64,000 bases of DNA, taken from contig NZ_QQVY01000001.1 of the NCBI RefSeq assembly GCF_003590715.1, forward strand, positions 434,001 to 498,000. Direction: 5' to 3'. This document shows positions 52,331 to 61,437 of the stretch, one piece after another (positions within the stretch are counted from its first letter, which is position 1; each line of letters starts with the position of its first letter). The notes under the pieces were generated by a model that saw only the letters and a list, made by a program, of their open reading frames with translations, was not told the origin of the DNA and made no database searches. Origin of the DNA: Paracoccus sp. JM45 (GTDB lineage Bacteria > Pseudomonadota > Alphaproteobacteria > Rhodobacterales > Rhodobacteraceae). A program made the translations under genes and the position numbers.

Positions 52331-53350
52331 CTATTGCCCGCAAACCCGACAGGCAGGATTTTGTGATGTGCCGATCATCCGGCTTTCGCCATAAAGTCCG
52401 TCAAAGATCATCATCCGGCCCCGCAGCCCCTGCCCTGCGCCGGTCAGATGCTTGATCGCCTCCAACGCCATCATGCTGCCGATAACGCCGGGAAGGGCGC
52501 CGACGACACCCGCCTCGGCGCAGGGGGCGTCGCGTTGGGGCGCAGTGGGGAACAGACAGTTCATGCAGGGACCGCCCCGCGCGGGGTCGAACAGGGTGAT
52601 CTGCCCTTCCCATTGCCCGATCGCACCGGACAACAGCGGCACACCCGCCGCCACACAGGCGGCGTTGATGGCCGCGCGGCCCGCAAAGCTGTCAGTGCCA
52701 TCAATGACCAGATCAAGGCCCGCGATCAGATCGGCATCTTTAGCAATGATGCGGCGGATCAGTGGCGTCACCTTGATATGGGGGTTCAAGCGCAGCATCG
52801 CCTCGGCCGCGGCATAGGCTTTGGGTTCGCCGCGCAGATCGTCGCGGAAGATGACCTGCCGTTGCAGGTTCGACAGGCTGACGACATCATCATCGGCCAG
52901 CGTGACATTCCCCACACCCGCCCCTGCCAGATACAGACAGATGGGCGACCCCAAGCCCCCCGCGCCGATGACCAGCACTTTTGCCTGCCGCAAGCGCATC
53001 TGGCCCGAGCCGCCGATTTCGTGCAGCACCAGATGACGGGCATAGCGGTCGATCTCGCTGTCGGACAGCATATCCGGTTCTGCAACCGGTTCGATTTCCG
53101 GGGTGGCACGCTGACGCAATCGGCGTAATCCGGCGCGATAGGCAAAAACCACGGCGACCAACCCCGCCAGAACCAGCCACCCCGCCGCATTTCCACCAAA
53201 AGCCCGCGCAAGGCCGCTGTCAGGCACAGTCAGTTGCAGTGCCAGCATCAGCGCCCAGACCCCGCCCAGCAGCGCCCACATCACACGCGCTGGCAAACGG
53301 GTGATGCGGCCAAAGACCAGCAACAAAGCGATGATCCACAGGCCCAGCAT
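52331..53350 (-). CDS. Membrane-anchored ThiF/MoeB/HesA family adenylyltransferase
   Basis: This 339-residue protein combines two or three N-terminal transmembrane helices (residues about 1-75) with a full E1-like domain. The domain has RYARHLVLHEIGGSGQMRL, the nucleotide loop VIGAGGLGSP, NLQRQVIF and GTDSFAGR, plus Cys-x2-Cys zinc pairs CMNC and CRVC. E1-like enzymes adenylate the C-terminal Gly-Gly of sulfur carriers such as MoaD or ThiS. No carrier gene adjoins, so the partner is unclear. The start overlaps the dut stop (TAATG), implying co-expression. Confidence 0.87.
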   Translation of the reverse strand: MLGLWIIALLLVFGRITRLPARVMWALLGGVWALMLALQLTVPDSGLARAFGGNAAGWLVLAGLVAVVFAYRAGLRRLRQRATPEIEPVAEPDMLSDSEIDRYARHLVLHEIGGSGQMRLRQAKVLVIGAGGLGSPICLYLAGAGVGNVTLADDDVVSLSNLQRQVIFRDDLRGEPKAYAAAEAMLRLNPHIKVTPLIRRIIAKDADLIAGLDLVIDGTDSFAGRAAINAACVAAGVPLLSGAIGQWEGQITLFDPARGGPCMNCLFPTAPQRDAPCAEAGVVGALPGVIGSMMALEAIKHLTGAGQGLRGRMMIFDGLYGESRMIGTSQNPACRVCGQ

Positions 53351-53829
53351 TACCCGCGCCCTCCGGTCGAACCAAAACCGCCGTGCCCGCGTGTGGTGTC
53401 ATCCAAGCTATCCACCAGTGCAAATTGCACCTGCGGGGCCGGTGCGACAACCATCTGGGCGATGCGGTCGCCATGCGCGACGGTGAAAGACTGATTACCA
53501 AGATTAATCAGGATCACCCCCAGTGGTCCGCGATAATCGCTGTCGATGGTGCCTGGCGCATTGGGCAATGCGATGCCATGTTTCAGCGCCAGACCGGAAC
53601 GGGGGCGGATCTGCACCTCCCACCCTTGGGGGATGGCCAATGCCAGTCCGGTGGGGATCACTGCGCGACCCAGCGGTGGCAGGGTGATGCCGATCGCGCG
53701 TAACTGCGAAGGCAGGTTGGCGCAAAGATCGGCGCCTGCCGCACCTGCGGTCTGATAGGACGGCAAAGGCAGCGCGGCATCGCCATCAGCCAGCCGCATT
53801 ATCCGGATCGGGGGTATATCGGTCATCAT
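53350..53829 (-). CDS. dut: dUTP diphosphatase
   Basis: This 159-residue trimeric enzyme hydrolyses dUTP to dUMP, preventing uracil incorporation and supplying dTMP synthesis. The five dUTPase motifs are visible: [50 protein letters not shown] and the C-terminal [10 protein letters not shown]. Two adjacent ATGs (53829 and 53826) both follow an AAGG site; I take the first. It overlaps the ThiF-like gene. Confidence 0.95.
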   Translation of the reverse strand: MMTDIPPIRIMRLADGDAALPLPSYQTAGAAGADLCANLPSQLRAIGITLPPLGRAVIPTGLALAIPQGWEVQIRPRSGLALKHGIALPNAPGTIDSDYRGPLGVILINLGNQSFTVAHGDRIAQMVVAPAPQVQFALVDSLDDTTRGHGGFGSTGGRG

Positions 53830-53905
53830 GCAGGCACCTTGCAAAAGCAAAGGCCGCGCGGCAATCCCCACGCGGCCCCCAAAATGTCACATCAGCGCCG
53901 GAAAA

Positions 53906-54445
53906 TCAGCGCGGAGAGATCATCATCACCATCTGGCGACCTTCAAGCTTGGGCATGGATTCGACTTTGCCCAATTCTTCAACATCTGTCCGGACACGGT
54001 TCAGCAGTTCAAGACCCAGATCCTGGTGGGCCATCTCGCGGCCGCGGAAGCGCAGGGTCACTTTGACCTTATCGCCACCTTCCAGAAACTTCAGCACGCT
54101 GCGCATCTTGACGTCATAGTCATGGCTGTCGGTCCCGGGACGGAACTTGATTTCCTTGACTTCGATGACTTTCTGCTTCTTGCGGGCCTCGGCTTCACGC
54201 TTTTGCTGTTCGTATTTGTATTTGCCCAGATCCATGATCTTGCAGACCGGAGGCGCTGCGTTGGGCGAAATCTCGACCAGGTCCAGCCCGGCGTCCTGCG
54301 CCATCTGAAGGCCGACGGCAGGCGTGACGACGCCCACGTTTTCTCCCTCAGCGCCGATCAGGCGGATTTCTGCCACACGGATACGGTCGTTGACGCGGGG
54401 TCCGGTGTCACGGGTGGGCGGTGCATTATGCGGTCGACGGGCTAT
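53906..54445 (-). CDS. infC: Translation initiation factor IF-3, apparent AUA start codon
   Basis: This 179-residue factor binds the 30S subunit and rejects wrong start codons. The two IF-3 domains are present with [21 protein letters not shown], the [18 protein letters not shown] linker and [14 protein letters not shown] perfect AAAAGGAG lies seven bases upstream of ATA at 54443-54445, where conserved protein sequence (ARRPHNAPP...) begins; no ATG or GTG fits that site. IF-3 classically uses a near-cognate start (AUU in E. coli) so that excess factor represses its own translation. Coordinates follow that reading. Confidence 0.92.
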   Translation of the reverse strand: MARRPHNAPPTRDTGPRVNDRIRVAEIRLIGAEGENVGVVTPAVGLQMAQDAGLDLVEISPNAAPPVCKIMDLGKYKYEQQKREAEARKKQKVIEVKEIKFRPGTDSHDYDVKMRSVLKFLEGGDKVKVTLRFRGREMAHQDLGLELLNRVRTDVEELGKVESMPKLEGRQMVMMISPR

Positions 54446-54484
54446 GGCGGTGCTCCTTTTATAGCCAATACGAAAGGTGACAGG

Positions 54485-54513
54485 AAAATAAGGGCGCATT
54501 GCCGCCGTTACAA
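54485..54513 (-). promoter_or_regulatory. Candidate infC promoter
   Basis: On the minus strand TTGTAA and TATTTT are separated by 17 bases, ending 40 bases upstream of the infC start. Each hexamer matches about four of six consensus bases. Confidence 0.4.
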
Positions 54514-54651
54514 CCGGAATTGACGCTAACAGCGCGCAAACAGCCATGTTTTGTCAGATCAGGGGTGAATGGACAGGCGCGGGCGGCTTTTCTGACGGCT
54601 GCCCCTGTGCCATATACCAAAAGGAAGACAGGTTTTCCGGTTTCAGGGTGC

Positions 54652-55317
54652 ATGATGTCAAAAATACTGCCGATCGTCGTGATTCTTTTGCTGGCTGTTG
54701 CCGGCGGATGGGCATGGATGGAAAACTATGCGTCGGACCCCGCAGAACCCGATGTGACACAATTGCCCGAAACGCCAGCTGGCGATGCAGCCCGCGCCGC
54801 AGATCAGGCCGCCACCAGTGCGGATGAAGCCGCCGACGCCGCATCCGCCGAAGAAAGTCAGGCGGCGGCCGACGCTGCAGCGGATGCGGCAGCCGATGCC
54901 GCAGCCATTGCCGCCGATGCCGCAGCCGAAGCAGCGCGCGCCTCGGATCAGGCGAATATCGATCCGGTCAATGATGCAGCCCAAGCCGCCGAAGATGCCG
55001 CCGAGGCGGCCATCAGCGCCGCCGACCGCGCAGCCGAGGCCGCAGCAACCCCCGACGCCGCAGAAGACGCCGCAGAAGCCGCGCAGGACGCAGCCGAAGC
55101 CACAGCTGAAACTGCTGATGCCGCATCCGTCGCCGCCCGGATCGAGGCTTTGCTGACACCCGAAGGCTTTGACGCCACGGCCGTGGACAACCTGATCAGC
55201 GATGCCGCAATCCCCGATACGCAAAAAGCCACCTTGCGCCGTCTGGTGGAAACCGCCGCCGTAAACCCGCAACTGCTGCGCGCCGCTTTGGAACAGGTCA
55301 AAGAGGTTATGCGCTGA
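54652..55317 (+). CDS. Alanine-rich single-pass membrane protein
   Basis: This is a 221-residue protein with one N-terminal transmembrane helix (ILPIVVILLLAVAGGWAWM). About 110 residues follow of nearly uninterrupted Ala with Asp/Glu and few Gln/Arg, in short AADA/AAEA periods, predicting a long rigid periplasmic helix or coiled coil. A compact C-terminal domain (RIEALLTPEGFDATAVDNLI ...) ends it. AGGG precedes two adjacent ATGs (54652, 54655). Its stop overlaps the start of the next gene. I do not recognise a family; a structural envelope or spacer role is inference. Confidence 0.7.
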   Translation: MMSKILPIVVILLLAVAGGWAWMENYASDPAEPDVTQLPETPAGDAARAADQAATSADEAADAASAEESQAAADAAADAAADAAAIAADAAAEAARASDQANIDPVNDAAQAAEDAAEAAISAADRAAEAAATPDAAEDAAEAAQDAAEATAETADAASVAARIEALLTPEGFDATAVDNLISDAAIPDTQKATLRRLVETAAVNPQLLRAALEQVKEVMR

Positions 55318-56192
55318 TGCCGGTTATTCCCCTTCGCGACTTTGACAGCTTTCTGGCCCAGAAACCGGCCCAATTGGCCAAAGGTCCGCTGGCGATTATA
55401 CTGGTCGAGGATGATGTTGCTGTCACACAGACCATCCAGCACCATCTGGACCGCGGGTTCCGCCATATCCTGTTGCTGTCGCGCCTGCGGATCGATCTGC
55501 CCGAAGACTTGCACGCCATGGTCACACAGCTTGCCTATGATACGCGCCGCCCCGACGCGCATGTCGAAGGGGTCAATGCCGTAATCCACGCCGTGCCAGC
55601 AGGCACATGGATGTATTACTGCTTCAACGGCGAATTCCTGTTCTATCCGTTCAGTGAAAGCCGCACCGTCGGTGAAATGCTTGGCTTTCACACCGAAGAA
55701 CGGCGCCGCGCCATGTTGACCTATGTGATCGACCTCTATGCGCCGGATATGACACAAACACCCAATGCCGTTGATATGGATAACGCCATGTTCGACAAAA
55801 CGGGTTATTATGCCTTGGGACGAAAGGGCAGCGACGGGCACGATCTGGAACGCCAGCTGGATTTCCACGGCGGCCTGCGCTGGCGGTACGAGGAATTTCT
55901 GCCCCCCGACCGTCGCCGCATCGACCGGATCGCCCTGTTCCGCAGCGCGCCCGATCTGCAGGTGACCGCCGACCACCGCTTTTCGGTTCCCGAATATAAC
56001 ACCTATGCCTGTCCGTGGCACCATAACCTGACAGCGGCCATCGGATCGTTCCGCGTTGCCAAGGCTTTGGCGACGAATCCCGGTTCACGCGACCGGATCG
56101 GCGATATGACATGGCGCAACTCGCACCGCTTTGACTGGAACAGCCAGCAGTTGATGGATCTGGGCCTGATGGAACCGGGGCAATGGTTCTAA
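55317..56192 (+). CDS. Conserved protein of unknown function, possibly glycosyltransferase-like
   Basis: This 291-residue soluble protein is translationally coupled to the alanine-rich membrane protein (TGATG overlap). It begins with a Rossmann-like strand-helix pattern (GPLAIILVEDDVAVTQTIQHHL) and has a Trp/His/Arg-rich C-terminus containing CPWHHNLTAAIGSFRVAKAL and NSHRFDWNSQQLMDLGL. I have a faint impression of glycosyltransferase-2-like annotation for homologues but see no firm DxD catalytic motif. It lies upstream of fabA on the same strand. Confidence 0.6.
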   Translation: MPVIPLRDFDSFLAQKPAQLAKGPLAIILVEDDVAVTQTIQHHLDRGFRHILLLSRLRIDLPEDLHAMVTQLAYDTRRPDAHVEGVNAVIHAVPAGTWMYYCFNGEFLFYPFSESRTVGEMLGFHTEERRRAMLTYVIDLYAPDMTQTPNAVDMDNAMFDKTGYYALGRKGSDGHDLERQLDFHGGLRWRYEEFLPPDRRRIDRIALFRSAPDLQVTADHRFSVPEYNTYACPWHHNLTAAIGSFRVAKALATNPGSRDRIGDMTWRNSHRFDWNSQQLMDLGLMEPGQWF

Positions 56193-56297
56193 TAGCAACT
56201 GGCTTGCCCTTGCGCCATCTTGACCCCAGATGATAGATGCTTGGGCAATATGAAAACCCTACGGCCCCAAGGCCGGACTATGGAAGGCAAGATACGC

Positions 56298-56807
56298 ATG
56301 GCGATGACCAAGACCAGCTTCGACCGCGACGACCTGCTCGCCTGCGCACGCGGAGAGCTGTTCGGCCCCGGCAATGCGCAGCTGCCCGAACCCCCGATGC
56401 TGATGATGGACCGCATCACCGAAGTATCGGAAGACGGCGGCGAACATGGCAAAGGCCATATCGTTGCCGAATTCGACATCAATCCGGACCTGTGGTTCTT
56501 TGGCTGCCATTTTCCCGGCAACCCGATCATGCCGGGTTGCCTTGGCCTTGACGGTTTGTGGCAGTTGACCGGCTTCAATCTGGGCTGGCGTGGCTGGGAA
56601 GGCCGCGGCTATGCCTTGGGCGTGGGCGAGGTCAAGCTGACCGGCATGGTCCGCCCCGAACGCAAGATGCTGCGTTATACCGTTGATTTCACCAAGGCCA
56701 TCCAGACCCGTCGCCTGACCATGGGCGTGGCAGATGGCAAGGTCGAGGCCGACGGAGAGGTCATCTATCTGGTCAAGGACATGAAAGTGGCCCTTTCGGC
56801 CAGCTGA
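56298..56807 (+). CDS. fabA: 3-hydroxydecanoyl-[ACP] dehydratase/isomerase
   Basis: This 169-residue hotdog enzyme dehydrates 3-hydroxydecanoyl-ACP and isomerises trans-2 to cis-3-decenoyl-ACP, the branch point to unsaturated fatty acids. The active site is [21 protein letters not shown] with His71 and Asp85. The start is ATG 56298; ATG 56304 is possible. It is followed at 26 bases by fabB and then fabI, a complete anaerobic-type unsaturated fatty acid operon. Confidence 0.96.
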   Translation: MAMTKTSFDRDDLLACARGELFGPGNAQLPEPPMLMMDRITEVSEDGGEHGKGHIVAEFDINPDLWFFGCHFPGNPIMPGCLGLDGLWQLTGFNLGWRGWEGRGYALGVGEVKLTGMVRPERKMLRYTVDFTKAIQTRRLTMGVADGKVEADGEVIYLVKDMKVALSAS

Positions 56808-56833
56808 TATTATTCACATCTAAGGAGGCCCCC

Positions 56834-58063
56834 ATGCGACGCGTCGTCATCACCGGGCTCGGGATTGTTTCACCCATTGGCAACAACGCCGATGAGGTTG
56901 CCGAAAGCCTGAAAAGCAGCAAATCCGGCATTGTTTTTGCACCTGAATATGCGGAACACGGTTTTCGCAGTCAGGTCCACGGCATGCCGCAGATCACGCT
57001 GGAAGATCATATCGACAAGCGCAACCTGCGCTTTATGGGTCCGGGTGCGGCCTATAATTTCATCGCTATGGAACAGGCCATCAAGGACAGCGGATTGGAA
57101 GACGGAGACGTTTCCAACCCCCGCACCGGCCTGATCATGGGGTCGGGTGGTCCGTCCACCTCGAACTTCTTTGACGCGCACCGGATCGTCATCGAAAAAG
57201 GTGCGCCCAAGCGCATGGGCCCCTTCATGGTGACCCGCTGCATGTCGTCCACCAATTCTGCCTGCCTTGCAACGCCTTTCAAGATCAAGGGCGTCAACTA
57301 TTCGATCACCTCGGCTTGCGCGACATCCGCGCATTGCATCGGCAATGGTGTCGAACAGATCCAGATGGGCAAGCAGGACATCGTCTTTGCCGGCGGTGGC
57401 GAGGAGTTGGACTGGACCCTGTCCTGCCTGTTCGACGCGATGGGGGCCATGTCGTCCAAGTATAACGACACGCCGGAAACCGCGTCGCGTCCCTATGACA
57501 CGACCCGCGACGGCTTTGTCATTTCGGGCGGCGGCGGTGTCGTCGTGCTGGAAGAACTGTCCCACGCTTTGGCACGCGGTGCGAAAATCTATGCCGAAGT
57601 CACCGGCTATGGCGCGACCAGCGACGGTTACGACATGGTTGCACCGTCAGGTGAGGGCGGCGAACGTGCGATGCGCGTGGCGATGGACACCCTGCCCGAA
57701 GGCCGCAAGGTCAGCTATGTGAATGCGCATGGCACCTCGACCCCCGTGGGGGATTTGGGCGAAATCAAGGCGATCCGTCGTATTTTCGGCGAAGGCAATA
57801 CGCCCCCCGTCAGTTCGACCAAATCGCTGACCGGCCATTCGCTGGGTGCCACGGGCGTTCACGAAGCGATCTATAGTCTGCTAATGTTGCAAAATGACTT
57901 CATCGCGGCCTCGGCGAACGTCACTGCACTGGACCCCGAGATTCAATCGGGTGAAATTGCGACCAACCGTGTGGACAACGCAGGGTTGGATTCGATTCTG
58001 TCCAACAGCTTCGGCTTCGGGGGAACGAATGCATCGCTGCTGATGTCCCGCTATCTGGAATAA
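56834..58063 (+). CDS. fabB: Beta-ketoacyl-[ACP] synthase I
   Basis: This 409-residue condensing enzyme elongates cis-3-decenoyl-ACP produced by FabA. The nucleophile is Cys162 in [11 protein letters not shown]; the two active-site His are in [11 protein letters not shown] and GHSLGATG, and the C-terminal [12 protein letters not shown] loop is present. AAGGAGG precedes ATG 56834. Length and motifs fit type I rather than FabF. Confidence 0.95.
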   Translation: MRRVVITGLGIVSPIGNNADEVAESLKSSKSGIVFAPEYAEHGFRSQVHGMPQITLEDHIDKRNLRFMGPGAAYNFIAMEQAIKDSGLEDGDVSNPRTGLIMGSGGPSTSNFFDAHRIVIEKGAPKRMGPFMVTRCMSSTNSACLATPFKIKGVNYSITSACATSAHCIGNGVEQIQMGKQDIVFAGGGEELDWTLSCLFDAMGAMSSKYNDTPETASRPYDTTRDGFVISGGGGVVVLEELSHALARGAKIYAEVTGYGATSDGYDMVAPSGEGGERAMRVAMDTLPEGRKVSYVNAHGTSTPVGDLGEIKAIRRIFGEGNTPPVSSTKSLTGHSLGATGVHEAIYSLLMLQNDFIAASANVTALDPEIQSGEIATNRVDNAGLDSILSNSFGFGGTNASLLMSRYLE

Positions 58064-58086
58064 CAACAAAAACATTGGAGCCGGTC

Positions 58087-58875
58087 ATGGGCGATCTTCT
58101 TAAAGGCAAGCGCGGGCTTGTAATGGGGGTCGCCAATGAGCGGTCCATTGCGTGGGGCATTGCAAAAGCCGCCGCCGCAGAAGGGGCCGAACTGGCCTTT
58201 TCATATCAGGGCGAGGCTTTCGGCAAGCGGGTCGAACCGCTTGCCCAATCCGTCGGATCGGACTTTCTGGTCGATGTCGATGTGACCGATGACGCATCGC
58301 TGGATGCTGCCTTTGCCTCTATCGGCGAACGCTGGGGCAAGCTGGATTTCGTGATCCATGCCGTCGCCTTTTCCAACAAGAACGAATTGACCGGCCGGTT
58401 CATGAACACCAGCCGCGCCAACTTCAAGCACAGTCTTGAAATTTCATGCTATTCCCTGATCGAGGTCGCACGCCGCGCCCATCCCCTGATGGCCGAGGGC
58501 GGGTCGATCATCACACTGACCTATGGCGGGTCGAACCGCGTGACGCCCTTCTATAACGTCATGGGTGTTGCCAAAGCCGCGCTGGAAAGCAGCGTCCGCT
58601 ATCTGGCCAACGACCTTGGCCCCGACGGCATCCGCGTCAATGCCATCAGCCCCGGCCCGATGAAGACGCTGGCCGGTGCTGCCATTGGCGGTGCGCGCAA
58701 GACCTTCCGCCACACCGAGGCCAACGCCCCCATGCGCGCCAATGCCACGCTTGAGGCAATCGGCGGCACCGCTGTCTGGATGCTGTCGGACTGGGGTGCC
58801 TGCACCACCGGTGAAATCGTAACGGTCGATGGCGGCTATCACGTGCTGGGCATGCCCCAAAGCGAAAACCTGTAA
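58087..58875 (+). CDS. fabI: Enoyl-[ACP] reductase (NADH), FabI type
   Basis: This 262-residue SDR-family enzyme performs the last reduction of each elongation cycle. Tyr146, Tyr156 and Lys163 occupy the same numbers as in E. coli FabI, in LTYGG and FYNVMGVAKAA (Y-x6-K). The N-terminal GVANERSIAWGIA cofactor loop is diagnostic. GGAG lies before ATG 58087; an upstream in-frame TTG is unlikely. It is third in the fabA-fabB-fabI run. Confidence 0.95.
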   Translation: MGDLLKGKRGLVMGVANERSIAWGIAKAAAAEGAELAFSYQGEAFGKRVEPLAQSVGSDFLVDVDVTDDASLDAAFASIGERWGKLDFVIHAVAFSNKNELTGRFMNTSRANFKHSLEISCYSLIEVARRAHPLMAEGGSIITLTYGGSNRVTPFYNVMGVAKAALESSVRYLANDLGPDGIRVNAISPGPMKTLAGAAIGGARKTFRHTEANAPMRANATLEAIGGTAVWMLSDWGACTTGEIVTVDGGYHVLGMPQSENL

Positions 58876-58917
58876 GGACTGTTCCGGCCCCTGCGCATTA
58901 ACTGGAAAGGTGACTTC

Positions 58918-59745
58918 ATGCCGTTTTTTCACGCCAGCGACGGGGCCAGACTGGCCTTTACCGATCAGGGCAAAGGTCTGCCCGTCCTATGCCTTGCGGG
59001 GCTGACACGGACAATGGCCGATTTCGACTATGTCGCGCCGCATCTGGCCGATGTCCGCATGATCCGCATGGATTACCGTGGGCGCGGTGCCTCGGAATGG
59101 ACCGGTGCCGACAGCTATACCGTGCCGCGCGAATCGCGCGATGCGGTCGAACTGCTGGATCATCTGGGCATTGATCGTGCCGCCATTCTTGGAACATCGC
59201 GCGGGGGACTGAACGGGTTGTTCATGGCCACCACGGCCCATGACCGGATGTCGGGTCTGTGCCTGAACGACGTCGGGCCCGAAATTGCCCACACCGGTTT
59301 GCAGAAGATTTTCGACTATCTGGGCCGCAACCCTGCAGCCAAAACGCCGCTGGCTTTGGCGGACCGCCTGCCCGATCTGATGACGGGCTTTGCCAATGTC
59401 CCCGAAGGGCGCTGGCTGGCGGATGTGCATAAGCATTACAACGTCACGCCCGAGGGCCTGCAGATCAATTACGACCCTGCCCTGCGCGATGCCTTTCTGG
59501 CGGCGTTTTCGGGGGCTCCGGTCGATCTGTGGCCTTTGTGGGATGCGACCAAAGGCTTGCCCGTGGCGCTGCTGCGCGGGGCGAATTCGGATCTGTTGTC
59601 GGTGGAAACCGTAGATAAGATGCTGGAACGCCGCCCCGATCTGGATATGGCCACGATCCCCGACCGTGCCCATATCCCCTGGCTGGACGAGCCGCCCGCC
59701 ATCGCGGTCATCAACCGCTGGCTGGACGCCTGTCGCGCGGTTTAA
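58918..59745 (+). CDS. Alpha/beta hydrolase
   Basis: This 275-residue enzyme has the nucleophile elbow GTSRGG (Ser94), the oxyanion-loop region LCLAGLTRT, and a catalytic Asp and His probably in RGANSDLLS and IPDRAHIPWLDEP. DYRGRGASEW is the typical strand-4 block. Substrates may be esters, lactones or carboxy-lactones; nothing nearby fixes this. It follows fabI by 42 bases on the same strand and may be co-transcribed. The stop shares TTAA with the convergent phosphate transporter. Confidence 0.85.
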   Translation: MPFFHASDGARLAFTDQGKGLPVLCLAGLTRTMADFDYVAPHLADVRMIRMDYRGRGASEWTGADSYTVPRESRDAVELLDHLGIDRAAILGTSRGGLNGLFMATTAHDRMSGLCLNDVGPEIAHTGLQKIFDYLGRNPAAKTPLALADRLPDLMTGFANVPEGRWLADVHKHYNVTPEGLQINYDPALRDAFLAAFSGAPVDLWPLWDATKGLPVALLRGANSDLLSVETVDKMLERRPDLDMATIPDRAHIPWLDEPPAIAVINRWLDACRAV

Positions 59746-61226
59746 CCGCCGATTGCCTGCAGCATCAGGAACAGCGCACCTGACAGGAAAGCCGCCGCCG
59801 GTACGGTAATGACCCATGCCGCCGCGATGGTCATCACATGCGAACGCCGCACCAGTTTCCGACGGCGGCGTTCATCGGATGCCACACGCGGACGTTCGGG
59901 CGCGGCGCCTTGGGTCGCACGCAGGCGGCGTTCGGCGTCCCATTCGCGGAAAAAGCCGACGCCAAAGATTGCGCCGACCGCGATATGGGTCGAACTGACC
60001 GGCAGTCCCAGCCAGCTGGCCACAATCACCGTCAACGCCGCCGACAGCGACACGCAATAGGCGCGCATCGGATTCAGCTTTGTGATCTGGCTGCCGACCA
60101 TACGGATCAGCTTGGGGCCGAACAGGAACAGCCCGAAGGACAGCCCGAAGGCCCCGATCAGCATCACCCAGAACGGGATAGAGACAGCCTCGGTCACGCT
60201 GCCAGATTGCGATGCCTGAACGATGGCCGCCAGTGGTCCAACAGCGTTGGCCACATCATTGGCCCCATGTGCAAAGCTGAGCAGTGCAGCGGAAACGACC
60301 AGCGGAATGCCGAACAGGATCTTCAGCGATTTGTTGCGGTTTTCCAATCCGCGCGCCTGACGCCGCACGACGGGGATCATGACCATCCAGCAAGCCAACC
60401 CGATCAGCAGACCGATGACCAGCGACGTGCCGAAGGATATCTTGATGACTTTGCTCAGCCCCTTCAGCGCCAGATAGGATGAGAACGCCCCTGCCATAAT
60501 GCCGATCAGCACCGGCACCCAGATGCGGGCCGCTGCGATCTTGTCATCGCGATAGATGATGCGCGCCTTGATGAACCACAAGAATCCCGCAGCAATCAGA
60601 CCGCCCAGCAAAGGCGAAATCACCCAGCTGGCCGCGATCAGACCCATCGTCGGCCAACTGACCGCGCTGAAACCCGCAGCGGCGATGCCTGCGCCCATGA
60701 CGCCACCGACAACCGAATGTGTGGTCGATACCGGTGCGCCGATCCATGTTGCAAGGTTCACCCAAAGCGCCGACGACAGCAATGCGGCCATCATCGCCCA
60801 GATGAAGACCTGCTGCGTGCCCAGACTCTCGGGCGCGATAATCCCCTTCGAGATGGTGCCGACAACATCGCCACCCGCAATCAGCGCCCCTGCGGTTTCG
60901 AAGATTACTGCGATGGCAATCGCGCCACCCATGGTCAGGGCATTCGCGCCGACCGCCGGACCCATGTTGTTGGCAACATCATTGGCCCCGATGTTCAGTG
61001 CCATATAGGCCCCGAAAACCGCAGCGATTGCCACCACCAGACCATTGCTGGCCTGACCGAAGGCCATCAGCGACCCCAGACCGGCCAGCAGCACAAAGGC
61101 CAGCGCAATGCCCGGCGCAACCAATGGCCGCGAGACATAGGCCGTCGCCAATTCAAGTTTCGAAAATCTGCCAAGGTCACGATCCAGCGTGTCCAGATGG
61201 CGGGCTTCTAGGTCGTTCTGGGCCAT
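59742..61226 (-). CDS. PiT-family inorganic phosphate transporter
   Basis: This 494-residue inner-membrane permease shows the duplicated PiT signature: LNIGANDVANNMGPAVGANAL in the first half and FAHGANDVANAVGPLAA in the second. It has ten to twelve hydrophobic helices and a C-terminal Arg-rich cytoplasmic tail. It symports metal-phosphate with protons or sodium. No PhoU-like regulator adjoins it. ATG 61224-61226 (MAQNDLEARH) is chosen; upstream codons lack family similarity. Confidence 0.93.
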   Translation of the reverse strand: MAQNDLEARHLDTLDRDLGRFSKLELATAYVSRPLVAPGIALAFVLLAGLGSLMAFGQASNGLVVAIAAVFGAYMALNIGANDVANNMGPAVGANALTMGGAIAIAVIFETAGALIAGGDVVGTISKGIIAPESLGTQQVFIWAMMAALLSSALWVNLATWIGAPVSTTHSVVGGVMGAGIAAAGFSAVSWPTMGLIAASWVISPLLGGLIAAGFLWFIKARIIYRDDKIAAARIWVPVLIGIMAGAFSSYLALKGLSKVIKISFGTSLVIGLLIGLACWMVMIPVVRRQARGLENRNKSLKILFGIPLVVSAALLSFAHGANDVANAVGPLAAIVQASQSGSVTEAVSIPFWVMLIGAFGLSFGLFLFGPKLIRMVGSQITKLNPMRAYCVSLSAALTVIVASWLGLPVSSTHIAVGAIFGVGFFREWDAERRLRATQGAAPERPRVASDERRRRKLVRRSHVMTIAAAWVITVPAAAFLSGALFLMLQAIGG

Positions 61227-61437
61227 AATGTCCTCGTTATGGGGCAGCGGGTGCCTAGGGCGGATTGCGTCAATGATCAACCGGCCACATTCATGGAACG
61301 GCGAATGTCCTGCCGGTCCTTGCAAGCGCCCGTTGGCGCAAAGGCCGCAAGCTAACAAATCTCTGCTTGTCCGGACCGAACCAAGTTCTTACTTTATCGA
61401 CAACGGACGGCTTTGTGCCGTTTATGACAGGAATGTA

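Noticed and set aside
54780-55130. Ala-codon-rich region as a DNA repeat array
   Set aside because: No exact unit recurs at DNA level; the pattern comes from Ala/Asp/Glu codon use in a helical protein.
61371-61400. TTGTCC-N17-TACTTT as a promoter for the LOV gene
   Set aside because: The -10 hexamer matches only three consensus positions, and other weak pairs occur in the same gap.
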